Assembly (NCBI GenBank): GCA_037179335.1
Contig: JAKZHN010000012.1
Span: forward strand, 1,116,001-1,180,000
From: Cyclaneusma minus
Lineage: Eukaryota; Ascomycota; Leotiomycetes; Marthamycetales; Marthamycetaceae
Direction: 5' to 3'
DNA: 64,000 nucleotides
Shown here in pieces: positions 21,515-35,191 of this stretch (position 1 is its first letter; each line of letters opens with the position of its first letter). Both the position numbers and the translations under genes were made by a program. A model generated the notes under the pieces. The model did no database searches, was not told the DNA's origin, and was given only the letters and a program-made list of their open reading frames with translations.

Positions 21515-24468
21515 CTTGGCTATTGCGTGGCTTTCTCTTCAATATTTCCCCTCCAATCCGAGTCAACCCCTGAAATGTAATGCAATCATACTCTCCAAGC
21601 ATCAACATTCAAGAACAATGACCGTGTCTGAACGGGATTTCGTTTTACCGGTCCGGCCAAAGAAATATAGGCCAATTTCTCCATTCCATCTTTGTCTTTT
21701 ACTAGATGTCGCGATTACACCTATGTTGTGGTTGGCAGAGCTGCTTCACTCGGGCTACACCAAGACTAGTGATTGTGGTGATTTAAGCTCGGATTCGAGC
21801 GAGTCTGCGTTCATGTTGGAATATTGAGGGAATTACCGTTTTGTATTTTTTTTCTCGTCATCTTTTTGCAATCCTTTTTGCGCGGCTGCCATCCTCACAC
21901 CCTCTCCGCTCCTCCATCTAATTCCCAAAGAACCACGCGCTAACAAGCAAAAGCGAAGCTTCTCTACCGCTTGCCACTCTCGCTCGATCTAATAGCATGC
22001 TGCTCAACGAGTCCAAAAAAAAAGCCCAGGTGTCCCAGTATCAAGACCGCTCCACATATCTCAAACACTCACATAGCTATACCGAGCGCGGCGGTGTAGC
22101 ATTTATAATTATGCACTTCAAGAAACTTGCTTGAAGAAGCCGAGCAGAGTGCAAATATCCAAGATTGAGATTTCTGAGAAACTGGAAGGACCTGAACTGG
22201 CTAGGAGGTGGGTGTAATGCAGGGCGGGGAGCATCGTGTATCCACACGAATTGACGTTCTGCCCTTATCGAGGACATAAGAGGAGACGATGAGTGTGATG
22301 ATGAGGAGTCCGATGACAATCATAAGAGCCACATCCTGAGACGTTCTGGCATGATGGGGAAGAGTTCTTTTGGTAGTATTAACCAATGCTGGATGGATTC
22401 TGATGCTCTGTCGCTCAGTCTCTGCGACTCTACTTCTAAATAGCTCTCTTAAGCCTCAGTGGTGATCTTGAGCTGCTTCTGTTCTAAATTTCGGGGGTGG
22501 GCATCTGTATCTTCTTTTGAAACAAATGAAATTCCAGGTTCTTGTCTTTCATCATTGGGCGCTTTCGAAGCTTGAAGTTTTGGGATCCCGATCCTGGCAA
22601 TATCAAGATTTCCAAACCCACCGAAATCAACAAATACGGCTCTTGTATGTCGTATTCACTCTCACAACCAGAACCGTGGGTCTGTATCCTCGGCTTTGTA
22701 AAAGCCGACCATTCGAATGTTCGACAAACCCCAACCAATCATCCCCGCGCCCCCGCCTCTTCGGAGATTTACCTTCCGTCCACTCTATGCACTTTATCCC
22801 GATTTATCCAGCGACCATCGGTCAATTGATCTGAGACATGTCAAGATCTAAGACAACATGTTAGATTAAGATGACACGACAGACAGGTTTTACACGCCGC
22901 TGCCGCCACGTTAGCAGCGTGCCTGCGTCGTACAAACATGCTGGTGCGCGTAGCGCGTTACGTTGTGTGAAGCGAGCTGAGACATTGCGTGTTACGTGGG
23001 TTTTGGCACTGAGAATGGGCGGTAGAGCGGGATGAGGGAAAGGCGAAGGGGCTGCGGGGCGGCGCCACAGCCGTTCTGGTTTTGGGGGCGCAGGGGAGGT
23101 GGGTGGTGATGGTGGTGGGTGGGGGAGTTGGGCAAGGATTGGCGGAGAGAGGGGTGCTGGTGGTTCTTGAGAGAAAATGGGGGAATAATGCATGAATGGA
23201 GGACTTGGTGGCTTGGAGTATTTGCGGGAGTAGATTTAGAGGACGGGAGTTGTGGCAGGCATGGGCGCAGTCAACTCGTGTTGTGAAGGGAATGGGGTCA
23301 AGGAAAAGGGGGAAGGGGAAAAGGGGGCTAGAACAATGGAGTAGGTTCTCGGTGAGAACGAGCATGTTCGTTGTGCGCTGCAAGACGTCAGTCTGTCGAG
23401 AAGATGCCTATATATTGGTGCCGACACTGTCAATACCTGAGCGATATCCAAGGCCGCGCTGACCTTACCGGGATGGTCCTGTGCTGTCGGCAAGTATCAA
23501 AAGATTCCATTCTCATCAAATTTCTTGCTCAATTTTCTCACTTGCTTCCAACGCCGCACTCGCTTCTGCAAATTTCGTCATCGAACATATCGGTGTCCTC
23601 GGTGCGCGACTAGCCGGCCTCAATCGTTTCATTTTTCAACTCGCTTTCTTCACGCTCGTCCCTATATGTAGGTAGCTCCCCCTGCCACGACATGTCTGTC
23701 AACTTAGCAAAGAAATAGAGAAATTGATGTCAACGGTCGTTACTGGCGATTCCTACCCCTGAATCCTCCATCGCAGTCACTCCTTTTTCTCCACTTTCGC
23801 ACACCCCATCCCGGGTCCAGCAGATAACCGTCGAGGAAATGAAACGCTCAGAATCAGTGGTATTAAAGAGCAAGACGCATAGAAACAGAGAAATAGAAAC
23901 CGCAAATGTTTGGTTCACCCAGCCCGCTTTCCCGCTAGCTCGAAACGCTCCGATGAGCAAAAAATCCATGCGCTTGCGTAAAAGGGGCTTCCGAATGACA
24001 AATTGTTAAGCGGCGCCGGAGTCGAAGAAAAGCAGTGCTTGATGAGATGAAATGCATTCCTCCTACGCCATGCCGTTTTGGTATTATGCAGCGAGTTCAA
24101 ACTTGGAAGTTTCAGAGGATTGAGAGGCGTAAATCGTAGATCGTAGACGGAAAGGAGTGGGGCGTCAAGACTGCAGAAAGTAGAAGCAGTATACATCGAA
24201 GTCGTGAAAGCTTTTGGCGGCCTAAGCAGAGGCCATAAATCCGCAAGATGTTTCGAAGGGTCGATACTTAAGGGATCGAGAGGCGAAGATTCGAAAGTGT
24301 AGTCAAAGGTCCGCCAACCAATCATCAATAAGTAGGTTCCCTCTAGTTTATTAGTGCCTGGTCCAGCTAGTGCGGCCGGTGAAGTCGGTGCTAGACTGTG
24401 GTGATGTCCAGAAGCCAAAGGTCAGAGGTAGTCCTAGCTCAAGCTAACCCGAGAGGTTTGTACTTCAG
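21515..24468. other. Intergenic region, about 3 kb
   Basis: I see no gene I can support. Frames are short and low in complexity. On the - strand at 22201-22386 a frame encodes one hydrophobic helix but has no suitable ATG. The frame 23915-24418 (- strand) is longer but unlike any protein I know; it could be 3' UTR of the SANT gene. Confidence 0.4.
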
Positions 24469-25502
24469 TTACGCTCGACCCTGGAAGTGTTCTTTGGCGT
24501 ATTGTTCGCAGGCCTGAGCCCGGGTCAGCAGGTGATCAGGTAATGTCTGTGCTTAGCAGGAAAGTGAAGACCATGAAGTGCCTGCGGGACGGGCCGTTTC
24601 TGTCACTGACCTTGGCGGGTTTTCCGACCTTCTGCCCAATGACTTTCCATTTGTTTGCCTCGTAGTCTTTGATGGCATTCAGAAGGGCCTGGCTCTGAGC
24701 ATTGTTAGCAGCTGAATCCCAGGAGTTCGTTGTCGGTAAGTAAGATATCTCAAGGCTTTTGGTTCCTGAAAAGTCTGGATAGCCTCGCCATTGAAAAGGG
24801 TGCCTTGAAAATTGGTGACGGGGAAAGACGTATGAATATGCCGAGAGAAGTAAAAGTGGTGGTATACCTCATCTTCGGCGAATTCGGCATAGTGCATATC
24901 CTGTGAAATGTCAGAAGGGGCTCCACAGCTCTTTGCAGAATTGACAACTCACCTTGTACCAGTGCTTCTTCACACTTCCTTCAGTTCGCTGCGGGAAAGT
25001 CTGCACCAATTTCAGCGTCAGACAGATAGCTTTACCAAGCCACACTTCTCTACTAGCTCAGAAAAATGCAGGCTGTAGAACTTGACGAGTCGCAGAAGTT
25101 GACACGTAAAGAACCTACCTTGGCGATCTCAGCCCAGCTGTTGCCGGCATCCCGCATGTTCTTTAGTCTCTGCTCTTCTGCTGGAGTCCACGGGGTATTC
25201 GTACGGCTCTTCTTTGCTGGGGGCGGCGGAGCCATACTGGTGGCACTTTCGTCCCCGGACATGGTGTTGGATGGCCCTGCAAGAGCAGTACCGCTTCCAG
25301 AGCCTTGGGAGAGTGACGATCCTTGAGTCTGTTGCTGACCGGAGGCGCGTCGCTTGCGAGGAGTTCCTTGCTGAGGTTCTGTCTTGAAGGTTTGGTTAGG
25401 TGATGGTTGCTGTGGGAAGTTTGCCGGGTGTTGTAAAGGCGCGTATGGAGAAGGTTGAGCGGTCGGATCCTCCAGCCTGCTCTCCGGGCCACGTCTCGAC
25501 AT
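24469..25502 (-). CDS. SANT/Myb-like DNA-binding protein, two repeats
   Basis: Probably a nuclear DNA-binding protein. Five exons on the - strand (25502-25119, 25000-24953, 24900-24868, 24694-24611, 24513-24469) all join in phase and give 197 residues. The first 100 residues are Pro/Gln/Ser-rich with a basic PRKRRAS. Repeat 1 (about 103-146) starts TPWTPAEEQRLKNMRDAG and has NSWAEIAK with TFPQRTEGSVKKHW. Repeat 2 (about 156-192) has ALLNAIKDYEANKWKVIGQK and PAKACEQYAKEHF. Introns of this gene fall inside the repeats. A long upstream gene-free region may hold its promoter. Targets are unknown. Confidence 0.85.
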
Positions 25503-28500
25503 GTCGAAGACTGGCTGATCTGCGTTTTAAGTAAATTGGTAAGTAGGGGCAGGTTCAAGCAGAGTCCGGAAGAAACAAATTGTTGGTGTGGAGTCGCGCG
25601 CTCCGGATCAAGACGCGTGGAGAAGCGATCATTTATTAACGAAACAGAAGCAAGGACAGGATTGGCTGCTGACGCGGTACCCAGGTACTTACTAAAGTGG
25701 TAGTTACTCATGTAGGCGGTTGAGTGAAGCAGCGGTAATGGTAGTAGTCAATGATGAGGCTGAGCCGGCTCTTCCTCATCGCCCGTGGCGAAGATGGGAT
25801 TCCGACGAGACTAGCAGCACGGCAACAACACGACAGCGGGCAGATGGCACAGCAGGCAGAAGGAATCCGCGAGGATGTAACGAAGCCGGCCAAGTCACGC
25901 GCATCTGCTGGGATCTGGACGTGTGCTTCTAGAAGGACCCGGCGAGGCAGTGAATACGAGTCGGTCGACGCGAATTCAAAAGGCGGACACCGTATTTCCC
26001 CAAGGCGAATATGTCGACGGGCGTGCTGTGAGATAGATGCAGTCTGTGATCCAGATGGGGATTTGTGAGCTGATGTGATTTGACGCCAGAGTTTAAGTAC
26101 CGAAGGCAAAGTCGACGCGCAGTGGCTGGGAGGAAATGTCATCAAAACAGAGTTGGCCAGGGCGGGATCAGCTGCTCTTCATGCTTGTCCTCGCTGGTTC
26201 CTGTAAGTCATCGCCGTTGTCTTGCCTCGCGGCCCTACTATATGCTTCTGGGTGCTGTTTATTGATTTAGGCGCTTCGAGGGGACGTTGGACAGCAGCGG
26301 CGGCAGCACAGCGAGAGGAGTCTTGCAGCTGGATGCAAGTAAAGGCCGTCTAAATGGAAGCTGAAGATGCGCTTGTTCCTCCTTTGAGTCATATATCCTG
26401 GCTGATGTGTCCTGCGGTCTGGGATCGGGCGGGTCTGGTTGGCGGCGGTTGGCAGCAATCTTTCATTTTCCAATTCGCAGGGCAGCGATTTGCCAGGCAC
26501 ATTCAATGGCGTTATCTGTACGGGACCGTCGAGGGACAACGGAGGGTGCCACTTTGTCGGCCGGCCTGCCTCGTGACTTCTTGGGTATTCCCGTATTGGC
26601 GAGATCTGGCGTAGAGCGGAGCAGATTGGATGCGAGCTGCTAGAAGCAGAAGTGTGGCTTCACGATGGAGTATGATCGCCGGTCGAAAATCGGCAGCGAC
26701 AGGCTGAACCTGGTCCGCCTGAAGTCTATCTGTCCGGCAAATGCAAGCACGGCAGCGAGTCCACTGCAGGTAGCTAGGTATCGGGCTAGTAGCTATACAG
26801 CGGGACGGTCCTTGTCCTGGCCCTTTTCGATATATGGATGGCAGCGTGGGGGTCCGGCTGGTGCCGGAGAGAACAGAAAGGTGGTAAGACGGTAAGTGTC
26901 AAAGTATCAGGTAGAGTGGTAAAGAAAAAGAGAAGCCGGCGGCGTTAGAAAGAGTCGGAGACAAGTAGAGATACACTTACCGGACGAGCTTCGGACCTAG
27001 TACCTATTTGGACTCGAGACCGGTGAAAGGACAAGACCATACATATGCACCCTGCATTTTTGATTAGCCTCTCACGTGGAAGATTTATTAATCATTGTGG
27101 CGCCCCAGCCATGTTCGTGCTAAAGCCATTGAAATGCTGTCTTTTTGTGCGTTGCCCATTTTAACAGGTCCCTCTCTCATTTACCTTTCGCCTTTCGGCT
27201 TTCAACCCACCTCGATACTTGCTCATCATGGCCGCTCCAGGTCGCCAGTTTGCCTCCTCGCTCCTCGGAACGTTCGAATAGCGCTCTTCCGCGTGTGCAC
27301 CAGTGTGCTTGTCTGCATGTTGCTCTACCTACGCAGATGCAATGCCAGCGAGTCCACCTGTAGCATGATGATATAGCGAGACCGTTTTGTGTGACGCTCG
27401 ATACCTGCCAACGCACCCAGCCATTCCCGAGGCTCCATGTCACAGGTGAACAGCGAGCCGCGACGGGTGACTGTCAGTGACGGCGCTTGTGGAAATGCCA
27501 TGTGGGATGGCTTCTCATTCGCCATCCTCGTCAGTGCCAGCCGCCCTGGCTGTGATCGCCGCTCTGTTTTGTTTGTGTGTTGGCGTGTGTTGGCGGCCTC
27601 GCTCTTGTTCCTGCCTCTCCTCCCGATTCTCTCTTCCAACACCCCTCTCGATTGGGCAAGATCGCATGTGCGAAGTCTTATTCGGCGTGCAATATGCGGG
27701 TGACTTGCATAAGTACTTACTTTATCCCTTGTCCGGGCTTGGACTCAGCGGTTGGGGCCGCTACTGCACCAGAGAGATGGGCCAATCTGGCAGGCTGGAT
27801 TTGGCCCAGACGGCAGCGAGCAGCAGCGTGAGTGGTGGGAGGCCTCGAGGAGATCCTGGGGGGGAGGCGTCGAGGGTTGCAGATAAACAGATCCAAGCGG
27901 TTAGGTAATAGGCCTGGACCTTTTCAACCTGGTCGCCGTCGAGGGTTGATTGCCGCCGCTGCTGGGTGTTGCTAATTCTGATCTTGTACACTAGCCTTGT
28001 ATTCCCTCTCAGCATGGGAATGTCGAATTGTGACCTTTCAATCAAAGTTGTGCGACTCCTCCCACGCCATTTGCACGCCGACGACAATCAACCATCACGA
28101 GCCGACCAGGAACTTGCCCGCCGCTAGAGACACCGCTAAACCGCATCGGGGGACAGACAATGCGGGGTACCATTGGGCAGGGACAGGGCGGGTAAAACAG
28201 GCAGGCGCGGGAGCGGCACATCGCCCGGGCACCCCGTACCGAATACTTGTGACTGAGGATCTTTGACTTCAAATCTTCAACCCATCTTCAACCCTACGCC
28301 TCGTCTGCAATTCGTCTGTCGTCAAATAGCACTATCACGATAGGTATCTAGACCCTCAGTTGTACCGCCGCTACCATTGTCTACAGCATCCACCGCCCGC
28401 GAAGACCTGACGTCCCATATCCGAGCATCAAAGTCAAAACATCTCAAATCGGCGCAAGGCTTGCTGCCTAACGCGAGCCTTTCCGGCGAGACGTCTTGAA

Positions 28501-31095
28501 CGTGTGCAGAAGCTCGGGGCAAGCTGTATCCAGAGAACCTTCTCCCGTGCAAAGGCTTACAAGGACTTGGCAAATACCCGGCATTTCTGGTGACTTGGTG
28601 ACTTGCAGGGCTGTACAGCGTCGGAAAAGTGACTTGCATGAAGGCACGGTACGGATGACAAAGTCCTTTGCATCAAACACAAGAGGAGCACAAGCAGAAC
28701 TCTACATCCCCACGTGTACTCTCTACCAAGTACTCGGGCCAGCGTGTCAGGCATGACTCTTCAACCGCCTCGATAATATACTTTCGTACCAAGCTTTTCC
28801 TTGACAGCCTGGGATATCCCTGGAGATGGACTGCATCAGGAAATCGACACAAACCTTCGATTTGCCCAACATTAACCCTCGTAAGGCTACAAGCTCTTTG
28901 ATCCCTGCTGGAGAGTTCCTGCAAGTCCTTCTGAGTGGCAGGGCGTCCGAAAACAGTTGCGACACAACACTCCTTCAGCCTTTGTTTATGTCTTTCTCCA
29001 AGCTCCGACTACGATCTGGAGATGGCGGATTATGCGTGTGCCGGTTCACAAATAACAACTTCACGCATACCACGGCAATGTACCACAACATCGAATCTAC
29101 AGGCAAAGCTGTCGAGTAACTTCAATACTTAGAATGCGCATGAACCTGCTCGTACAGCCGTGTCTCAAGACCCTTCTAGTGCCTACCAATGCAGCCAGCT
29201 GAAAATGGTGCCGGATCTCGGTTCAATAGCAACATACCATCTCCAGTATTCAAGCTGCTTGGCTTATGTCGGCTTCCAAAGAGCTGAGTTCAGCTAGGTT
29301 GGACGACAGGCTCAATACATTGGAGCCTGAGAATACTGAAATGTCGTTGAAAGGACGGAATCATACACCGTCTACACCCGAAGTCTTCCAACAAGGTGTG
29401 ATAGCTCCAACCAAATGCCCTCTGGTTCGTCGATTTCGCCTGCCCATCTGCAACGCTAGGCGCTTACTACGCACCAGAATACCTCAAACTTGAACACTGT
29501 AACAAGTGTCACCAGAGTTAGCAGCTGCTACGAGAACCATCCAGAGCGGGCTCGTCTCCTCTACTTGACCGTGGTATTCCAGGAGTTGATATACACCCGG
29601 AGACAACACCGATCTGACGAACCACCATGCTGTTCGTATTCTACACCTGTGATAGCGAAGCAAGACTTCGCTGAGGTGAGTAGTGATACAACCTGCTCTC
29701 GAGGACCGAGACGTGCGCTACTGAAGCGGACGCTCACCGATGTTCCCTGGCACGGGACGAAGCCCCTGAAGCCCAGCTAAACAAGTACAGCATCTTTTAT
29801 ACCTTTCCTATACCTCACAATGACGTTTTGTGTCAGCATCTGTAACTTCATAGTTACATCACCACTTGCGTTTACTTGCAACCCGCATCCACGTGCTGAG
29901 CAGGCGTTTCTCTGATTTTACACGATTACACAAAAGCTGAAATCCGTCCCGTCAAGCAAGCCAGCGTACTGGCTAAATTACACAGGGCTAAATGTCAGAG
30001 TTGCCAAGTACCGGGATACTCTTCAGCAGCACAGGTCACAGGTCTCTCCGAGACGGCAACTGTCATGTATCATCCCGCTTCTCTCTACTTGCAGCATGCC
30101 TTCTGCTGGTATCCCGAACGCCCTCCATTTGCTCACTCCCACATCCCCATCACACTCCATCCAGCAGACCAATACTTGCGAAACAGCTACCGGCTGTCAA
30201 TGCAAGACATATATTAACTCCAGCACGTCAAGAAGCATTGGTTGGATGATAACTGCGAGGTATATAACGTGCTAAATGTAATGTTAGACAGCACGTGCGA
30301 CGGTTCACGCCGAGGAGGAACGTTGCACTGCAAGTCGAGCTGGACTTCGTTTCTCCGGTGCCAAACAGCGAAGTTATATTGCTATACGACGCTGTTTTCA
30401 AGTACCACGAGTTTACCGGGTACGGAAGGCCTACCAAGCGTGGGAATGCACCCGGTGGTGTGGCTGAACCGACCCTACTGCAGAAAGTCCCTGTACTCCC
30501 TTCCCCGATCTCGCAAAGGCCGTTTGTCGAGATCTCCCAATACTCATTGTCCCCCTCCAGTTCATCTCGCAGTCACTTCCCCACTCTTTCTTTCTGAGAT
30601 CACTTCGAAGTCATGAAAACCAACAGGATTTCGTTTATCTCTCTGGGAGGGCAAGTACCTCTCATACCAGATCCAGTACCCATCCCCCACACAGTCGGCT
30701 ACCTCTACCCCAAACCCCCTCAAAGATACCCCGCAAACCCCACACATCATCTTGCTCATAGTATTCACACCCTCATTTCTCGCACCTTGCCGAAAGTCGC
30801 AAGAAAACACCACGCCCTTCACCCCAACTACCAGGTTTCAACCCTGTCCAGCCCGTCATCTGCCGGAATCCTTCAGGCACCACGCACCAAGTCACAGCCA
30901 CTCACAAGAAACCCGCTTATCAGAGTAGGGTACATGTTCGGGACAATCAGAGGACAGAACCCCTGTGTCCCTGGCACTGCTCACTCCTATAGGTAGCCTT
31001 GAAAGCTCAAGTGATTCATGCTCTACTCCATTCAAATAGGCATCCAAGCCCGAACGGCGGACAGGCAAGCCCCAGAAGTCAAAATCTCACCCCTT
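25503..31095. other. Gene-poor region, about 5.6 kb
   Basis: No gene is supported. Frames are short, mutually overlapping and without family resemblance; splice-joining did not build a convincing protein. The first part may be promoter or leader of the SANT gene. Base composition is ordinary (not AT-rich), so this is not a RIP block. Confidence 0.4.
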
Positions 31096-31536
31096 TCGCC
31101 TTGCAACTCGGAAAAAGTGAAGCTGAAACACCACAAGCCCTCGGTCACTTCCGTCAAGGCTTAGCTAGCCCCGCCAGGCTGCCAGACTCAGAAGAGCTTG
31201 CACCTCGAAAAAAGTGAAGCTACCCCAACATGGGTCGATGTGCAACAAAAAGGGGCGAGCTAAGAGCTCTTTTCTGATTGGCTAGCGAAGCGGGAAGAGC
31301 GGAGTAGAGCCCAGCTACCCCCTCTCCATATCGAGCCTTGCACCTTGAAAAGTAGAGCTGGGCCAGCGGTCGATGTGCAACAAAAATGTATTATCCAGTT
31401 TTGTTGCATACATATCGACGGCAGCTTCACACCCTGACGCTCAGCCTAGAAGTTCAGCCTATACGTTCAACCCATACGTCTTACCCGGACGTCCCCAAGC
31501 TTCCCGTCCGGCCACTAGTCGATGTGCAACAAAACT
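31096..31536. repeat. Second cluster of the GTCGATGTGCAACAAAA repeat
   Basis: Consensus copies lie at 31234-31250, 31369-31385 and 31518-31534; a reversed copy with a 2-bp insertion is at 31399-31419. The pair 31369/31399 makes a 51-bp inverted repeat. The first two copies are preceded by a related TTGCACCT(C/T)GAAAA...AGCT block, and a further such block is near 31105, so a unit of about 100-140 bp is partly repeated. Confidence 0.7.
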
Positions 31537-32077
31537 GACCTTCGCTTCCATTCGTCTGACCTCCTGGCTTTGCCTAGTAGTTGTGCCTCTGGTAGCTCGA
31601 TCCCCTTAGTTTTTCAAGTATTTCAACTTTCACTGGAGGCAACGAGCCAGTACTTTCGCGACCAGAATATCGTGGATAATCACTTGTCAAGATATGACGA
31701 GCCCAGCGACTTGTAATCATATTGAACTGGACTCTTAGTTTGCAAGCAATGCAATGCTAGAGCCTCTGGCAAGTTCTGTATTCAGTACAGATATTTCTTC
31801 TCTAACGTACTGCTGCTTTGCTAAATTGACAAAGTCCATCACACCTGGACTTTCATCCTGCATATACTCCAGCCATCATTTGGATGGCCGAGTCTGCGAA
31901 GTATAACACTGCCCATTGCATACAGCTGAGCCGTATTGTTTACTCCCCAAGTGAGCCAGATCTCACACGTCGAACGTAGAATGTGCCTCGGTTCTGCCAA
32001 TCGTCAAGAGACTGACGCCTAATCTCACATCGAAGCCCCGACCATCTCACTCGATACAAAGAGCCGATAAACCCAGG
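31537..32077. other. Intergenic region
   Basis: No gene seen; 3' flank of the UVRAG gene on the - strand. Confidence 0.5.
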
Positions 32078-34368
32078 CTAAGCAGCGTACCTCCCCGCCA
32101 CATTCTCCCTCAACCCCTTCGTCCTCAAACTAATACTCCCATTCAACCCAGCCACACCACCACCCTCAAACTTCGCCCTTAACCTCGCCTCAGCCCCGCC
32201 CCTCCCTCCATCCACACTCCCATCCACACTCCCCTCCCGACTCCCCACCCTACTCCCACCGCCAGCACCCAACAACCCCCTAACACCCCCAATCTTCCTC
32301 CCCCCAACCTCCCTCACACCCCTCCCAAACAACAGCACAACTTTCAAATTCCACAACGTCTCCCTAATATCCATCAGCCGCGCCCCCACCCCCTCAGCCA
32401 ATCTCTCAATATCCTTATTCAGCAAAAACACACCATAGTCGAAGCGATACCTCACCACGCCTCTAATCCACAGTGGGAACATGCGCGCACTGTCGCTTAG
32501 CACGCTGATATCGTCGCGTATCAAGCTCCGCGATGCCATCGGTGTTATCGGATACGGTAACGGAATATGTAAATAAAGAGACAAGTGGTGCGTAAGTAGC
32601 GCGCAATGACCCAGCGCCGCAGCAAGAATATCTTCATCGTGAGAGGTTGCCGGATCAAGTGTGCTCGTAATAGGCAACGGCAGGCCGCAAATCGTAAGTA
32701 GCAGCGGAGAATCAGTAGGTTCGATTTTGAAAATCTGGCTCAATTCTTCGCAGATGCGACGACGTTGGGAGTCGATGTCTTCGCGCGTCTGAGCTAGTAT
32801 CTGTTTGCTGACGTCTAGTTTTTCGCGTGCGGAGGAGACATCTGAGGAGGCTTTTTCCTGGGCGGAAAGGCCGGAGGCGATGGCGGCGCGGCGGGCGGCG
32901 AGGGAGGTGCGGAGGGTGGTGAGGCGGCGGTGGGAGGCGCGGAGGGATTTGCTGGCGGAGGTGACGTAGCGTTGGGTGAGGAGGGATTTTTCGTGGGCGA
33001 GAGCAGAATCGTCGCGAGGGGTGGAGGCGAGAACGGTGTTGATTTGGGAGGCTATGATGTCGCGGGTGGCCAGGGCGTCTTGGATGGAGGAGGAGAGGGT
33101 GGAGAGTTTCATGAGGGCGTTGTAGGAGGATGTGGGGAGGGGGGGAGCGGGTTTGGGGGGTTTGGGGGGTGGGGAGGTGATGCCGGTTGTGTAGATGCCG
33201 TCGGTGAGGTGGAAGATGATGCAGTTTTGCGGGAGGTGCTTGTCTTCGAGTTTGTCGATGTATTGGAGGTCTTGAAAGTTGACGGTTTGCTCTAATAAAT
33301 ATTTGTACCTGTTGTCGGTTTGGTTTTTGGCCCAAATCTTGACAGTAAGGGTGTTAAGCCGGGTGATTCTTGGCCCACACTCTGAAAGGTCGAAGAAACG
33401 AAAAATTGGGTTCTAGGGGGTTATATATTGTTAGCGGTGATTCTCACGCATTTGTACAACGAGGCCATCGAGGCTCATCGGATGAAAGCTTGCAACCCCT
33501 TTTCTACTTTTTCGTGTAGGAAATATTCGGCTAGTTCGTCGCCCTTAAGCGGAACTTCTTTTTGACTATATTGGCAAAACCCTGCCCAGTCGAAGTCTCA
33601 CAATCTCACAATAACCTGCAGTCCACTCACCATAGCTTTCTCAACGACCTCGCTCACGTGAAGAGGGGGCTCTTCTCCTTTTTTGTCTTCTGTTTCAACA
33701 TGCAAGCTGTAAAAGACATCGGCCGTGCCAAGTTCCAACATGTCCTCCAACCGTTTTTGTCGGGCCAGCGGACTCGCGGTTGACCAGTTTGTACTCCTCC
33801 GCCTCGGCTTTTGTGGCCTGGCAGGACGTGACTGGGCTATTTTTGCTTGATTTCGAGAATCGTGTTCAGCCTCAACATCTTCTGGCCGCGTTCTATGTTC
33901 AGGTTCAGATGCAGGTTCAGGGCTAGCTTGTCTGACCCCATCTGTGATTCCTCCTTTTTCAACTCTTCCTTCGTTTCCTCCTTGGCCGCCTTCCTTCTGA
34001 TCTCCTCCCTCGTTTCCTTCTTGGCCTCCTCCTCTTTCTTCTCCTCTTTGGGCCTCTCCTTCTCCTGCTCCTTCCGCCTCACTGGCTTCTTGGCCGATTT
34101 CGGCTTCGCCTTTGCCTTTGCATTGGGAGGAGGGCTCCTCTTCGATCCGCTCTGTTCCCCATTGTCCCCTTCCTCTGTCTCCGGGTGACTGAAGCCTGTT
34201 CCCGGAGGCAGATGTACCGTCGTCTGGAAGTTCCGAGGCAGATTCAGTTGAAAGCCGCCTTTGAGGTGGGCCATTGGGAAAGGAGAGGTTGCGCAAGGAC
34301 AAGCCTTGCAGATGGCGGAGACGGCGGTTCTGGGGGAGGAGAAGGGGGGTGGACGTCGGCGGTGTCAT
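32078..34368 (-). CDS. UVRAG: UVRAG/Vps38-like subunit of PI3-kinase complex II
   Basis: UVRAG/Vps38 joins Vps34, Vps15 and Beclin/Atg6 in complex II, which acts in endosome/vacuole sorting and autophagosome maturation. Two exons (34368-33631 and 33412-32078) join in phase and give 690 residues. Near the N-terminus is LLLPQNRRLRHLQGLSLRNL, typical of fungal members. A basic RRRSTNWSTASPLARQKRLE precedes a C2-like region (ADVFYSLHVE, HVSEVVEKAM, then NPIFRFFDLSECGPR across the intron, and NTLTVKIWAK). A coiled coil follows (about 360-455), then the conserved LTICGLPLP, LYLHIPLPYPI and RFDYGVFLLNKDIERL. Residues about 95-180 are a Gly/Glu/Lys-rich stretch that is also open in another frame. Confidence 0.9.
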
Positions 34369-35191
34369 GATGTCGATAACAGCATTTTCTCGGGAGCTTG
34401 CTTTTTTGGTGGGGCGTACAGGCTCGTGGGGAAGCTGAAAGGAGCTGTCCAAGCGGGATCAAGCTGTTGACGACGCGGGCCGCAAGAGTTGGGTTTGCGA
34501 TTGGGAGTTCGAGTACGCGATCAAGCCATTGGAGCTTTGTGGCAAATAGAAATAGCGAATTAGCAATTATGCATTTCGAATGCTGTGGTACTTCGAGCTC
34601 GCGTGTCTTGTTCGAAAGTTGGGCAGACACGACCTTAGCACTACGACCTAGCTTGAGGTAAGCAAGGCTGACAAGGAAATCGTCGTCATATCTCAATCGG
34701 CCACTGTTCATGCCAAGCATTGTGCACTCGCATATCCCAAGTTATTTCGGCAACTGTTATTAGAAGTCCTGATTTTCAATTCTACTGTATTCATCCAGAA
34801 TTTCTTCAAGATAGTAAAAATATCGCGTTTTAAAACTAGTCTTTCTCTTTCTTCACGGCTCATTAATAAATCTCGGCCTTCCTCCTTCCCGCGCCGGGGT
34901 CCACAGCCTTGCAGATAATAATTCTCCGATAAGGAAAGGGCACATGCCATTTATCTGTTTCTTCGACGTCCGTTGAACAACATCCTGCCCTCTTTTTCAC
35001 GACAAACGGAAGGCCCTTCTCCAGCTTCAACAAATTGACTGCCTGTCGCTACTTCACTCTCGAGGGTCACGCCTGCGCCTTCTCTACGACCGGACCCCAG
35101 AAAACTGCTTGCTGGCCTCGCAGCTTTCAGCCTGTGTCCTTTGAACAGCTCTCTACCCCAGAATCACACACTCAGAGAGAACATACCCATC
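34369..35191. promoter_or_regulatory. Divergent intergenic region between UVRAG and the Sus1-like gene
   Basis: 823 bp separate the two divergent starts. The right part is C/T-rich leader. No specific factor site can be claimed. Confidence 0.4.

Noticed and set aside
22201..22386. Small single-helix membrane protein on the - strand
   Set aside because: It has one hydrophobic helix, but no ATG before the helix and no supported upstream exon. Kept only as a weak possibility.
23915..24418. 167-residue - strand frame as a gene
   Set aside because: It lies directly downstream of the SANT gene on the same strand and resembles no protein family; more likely 3' UTR or chance.
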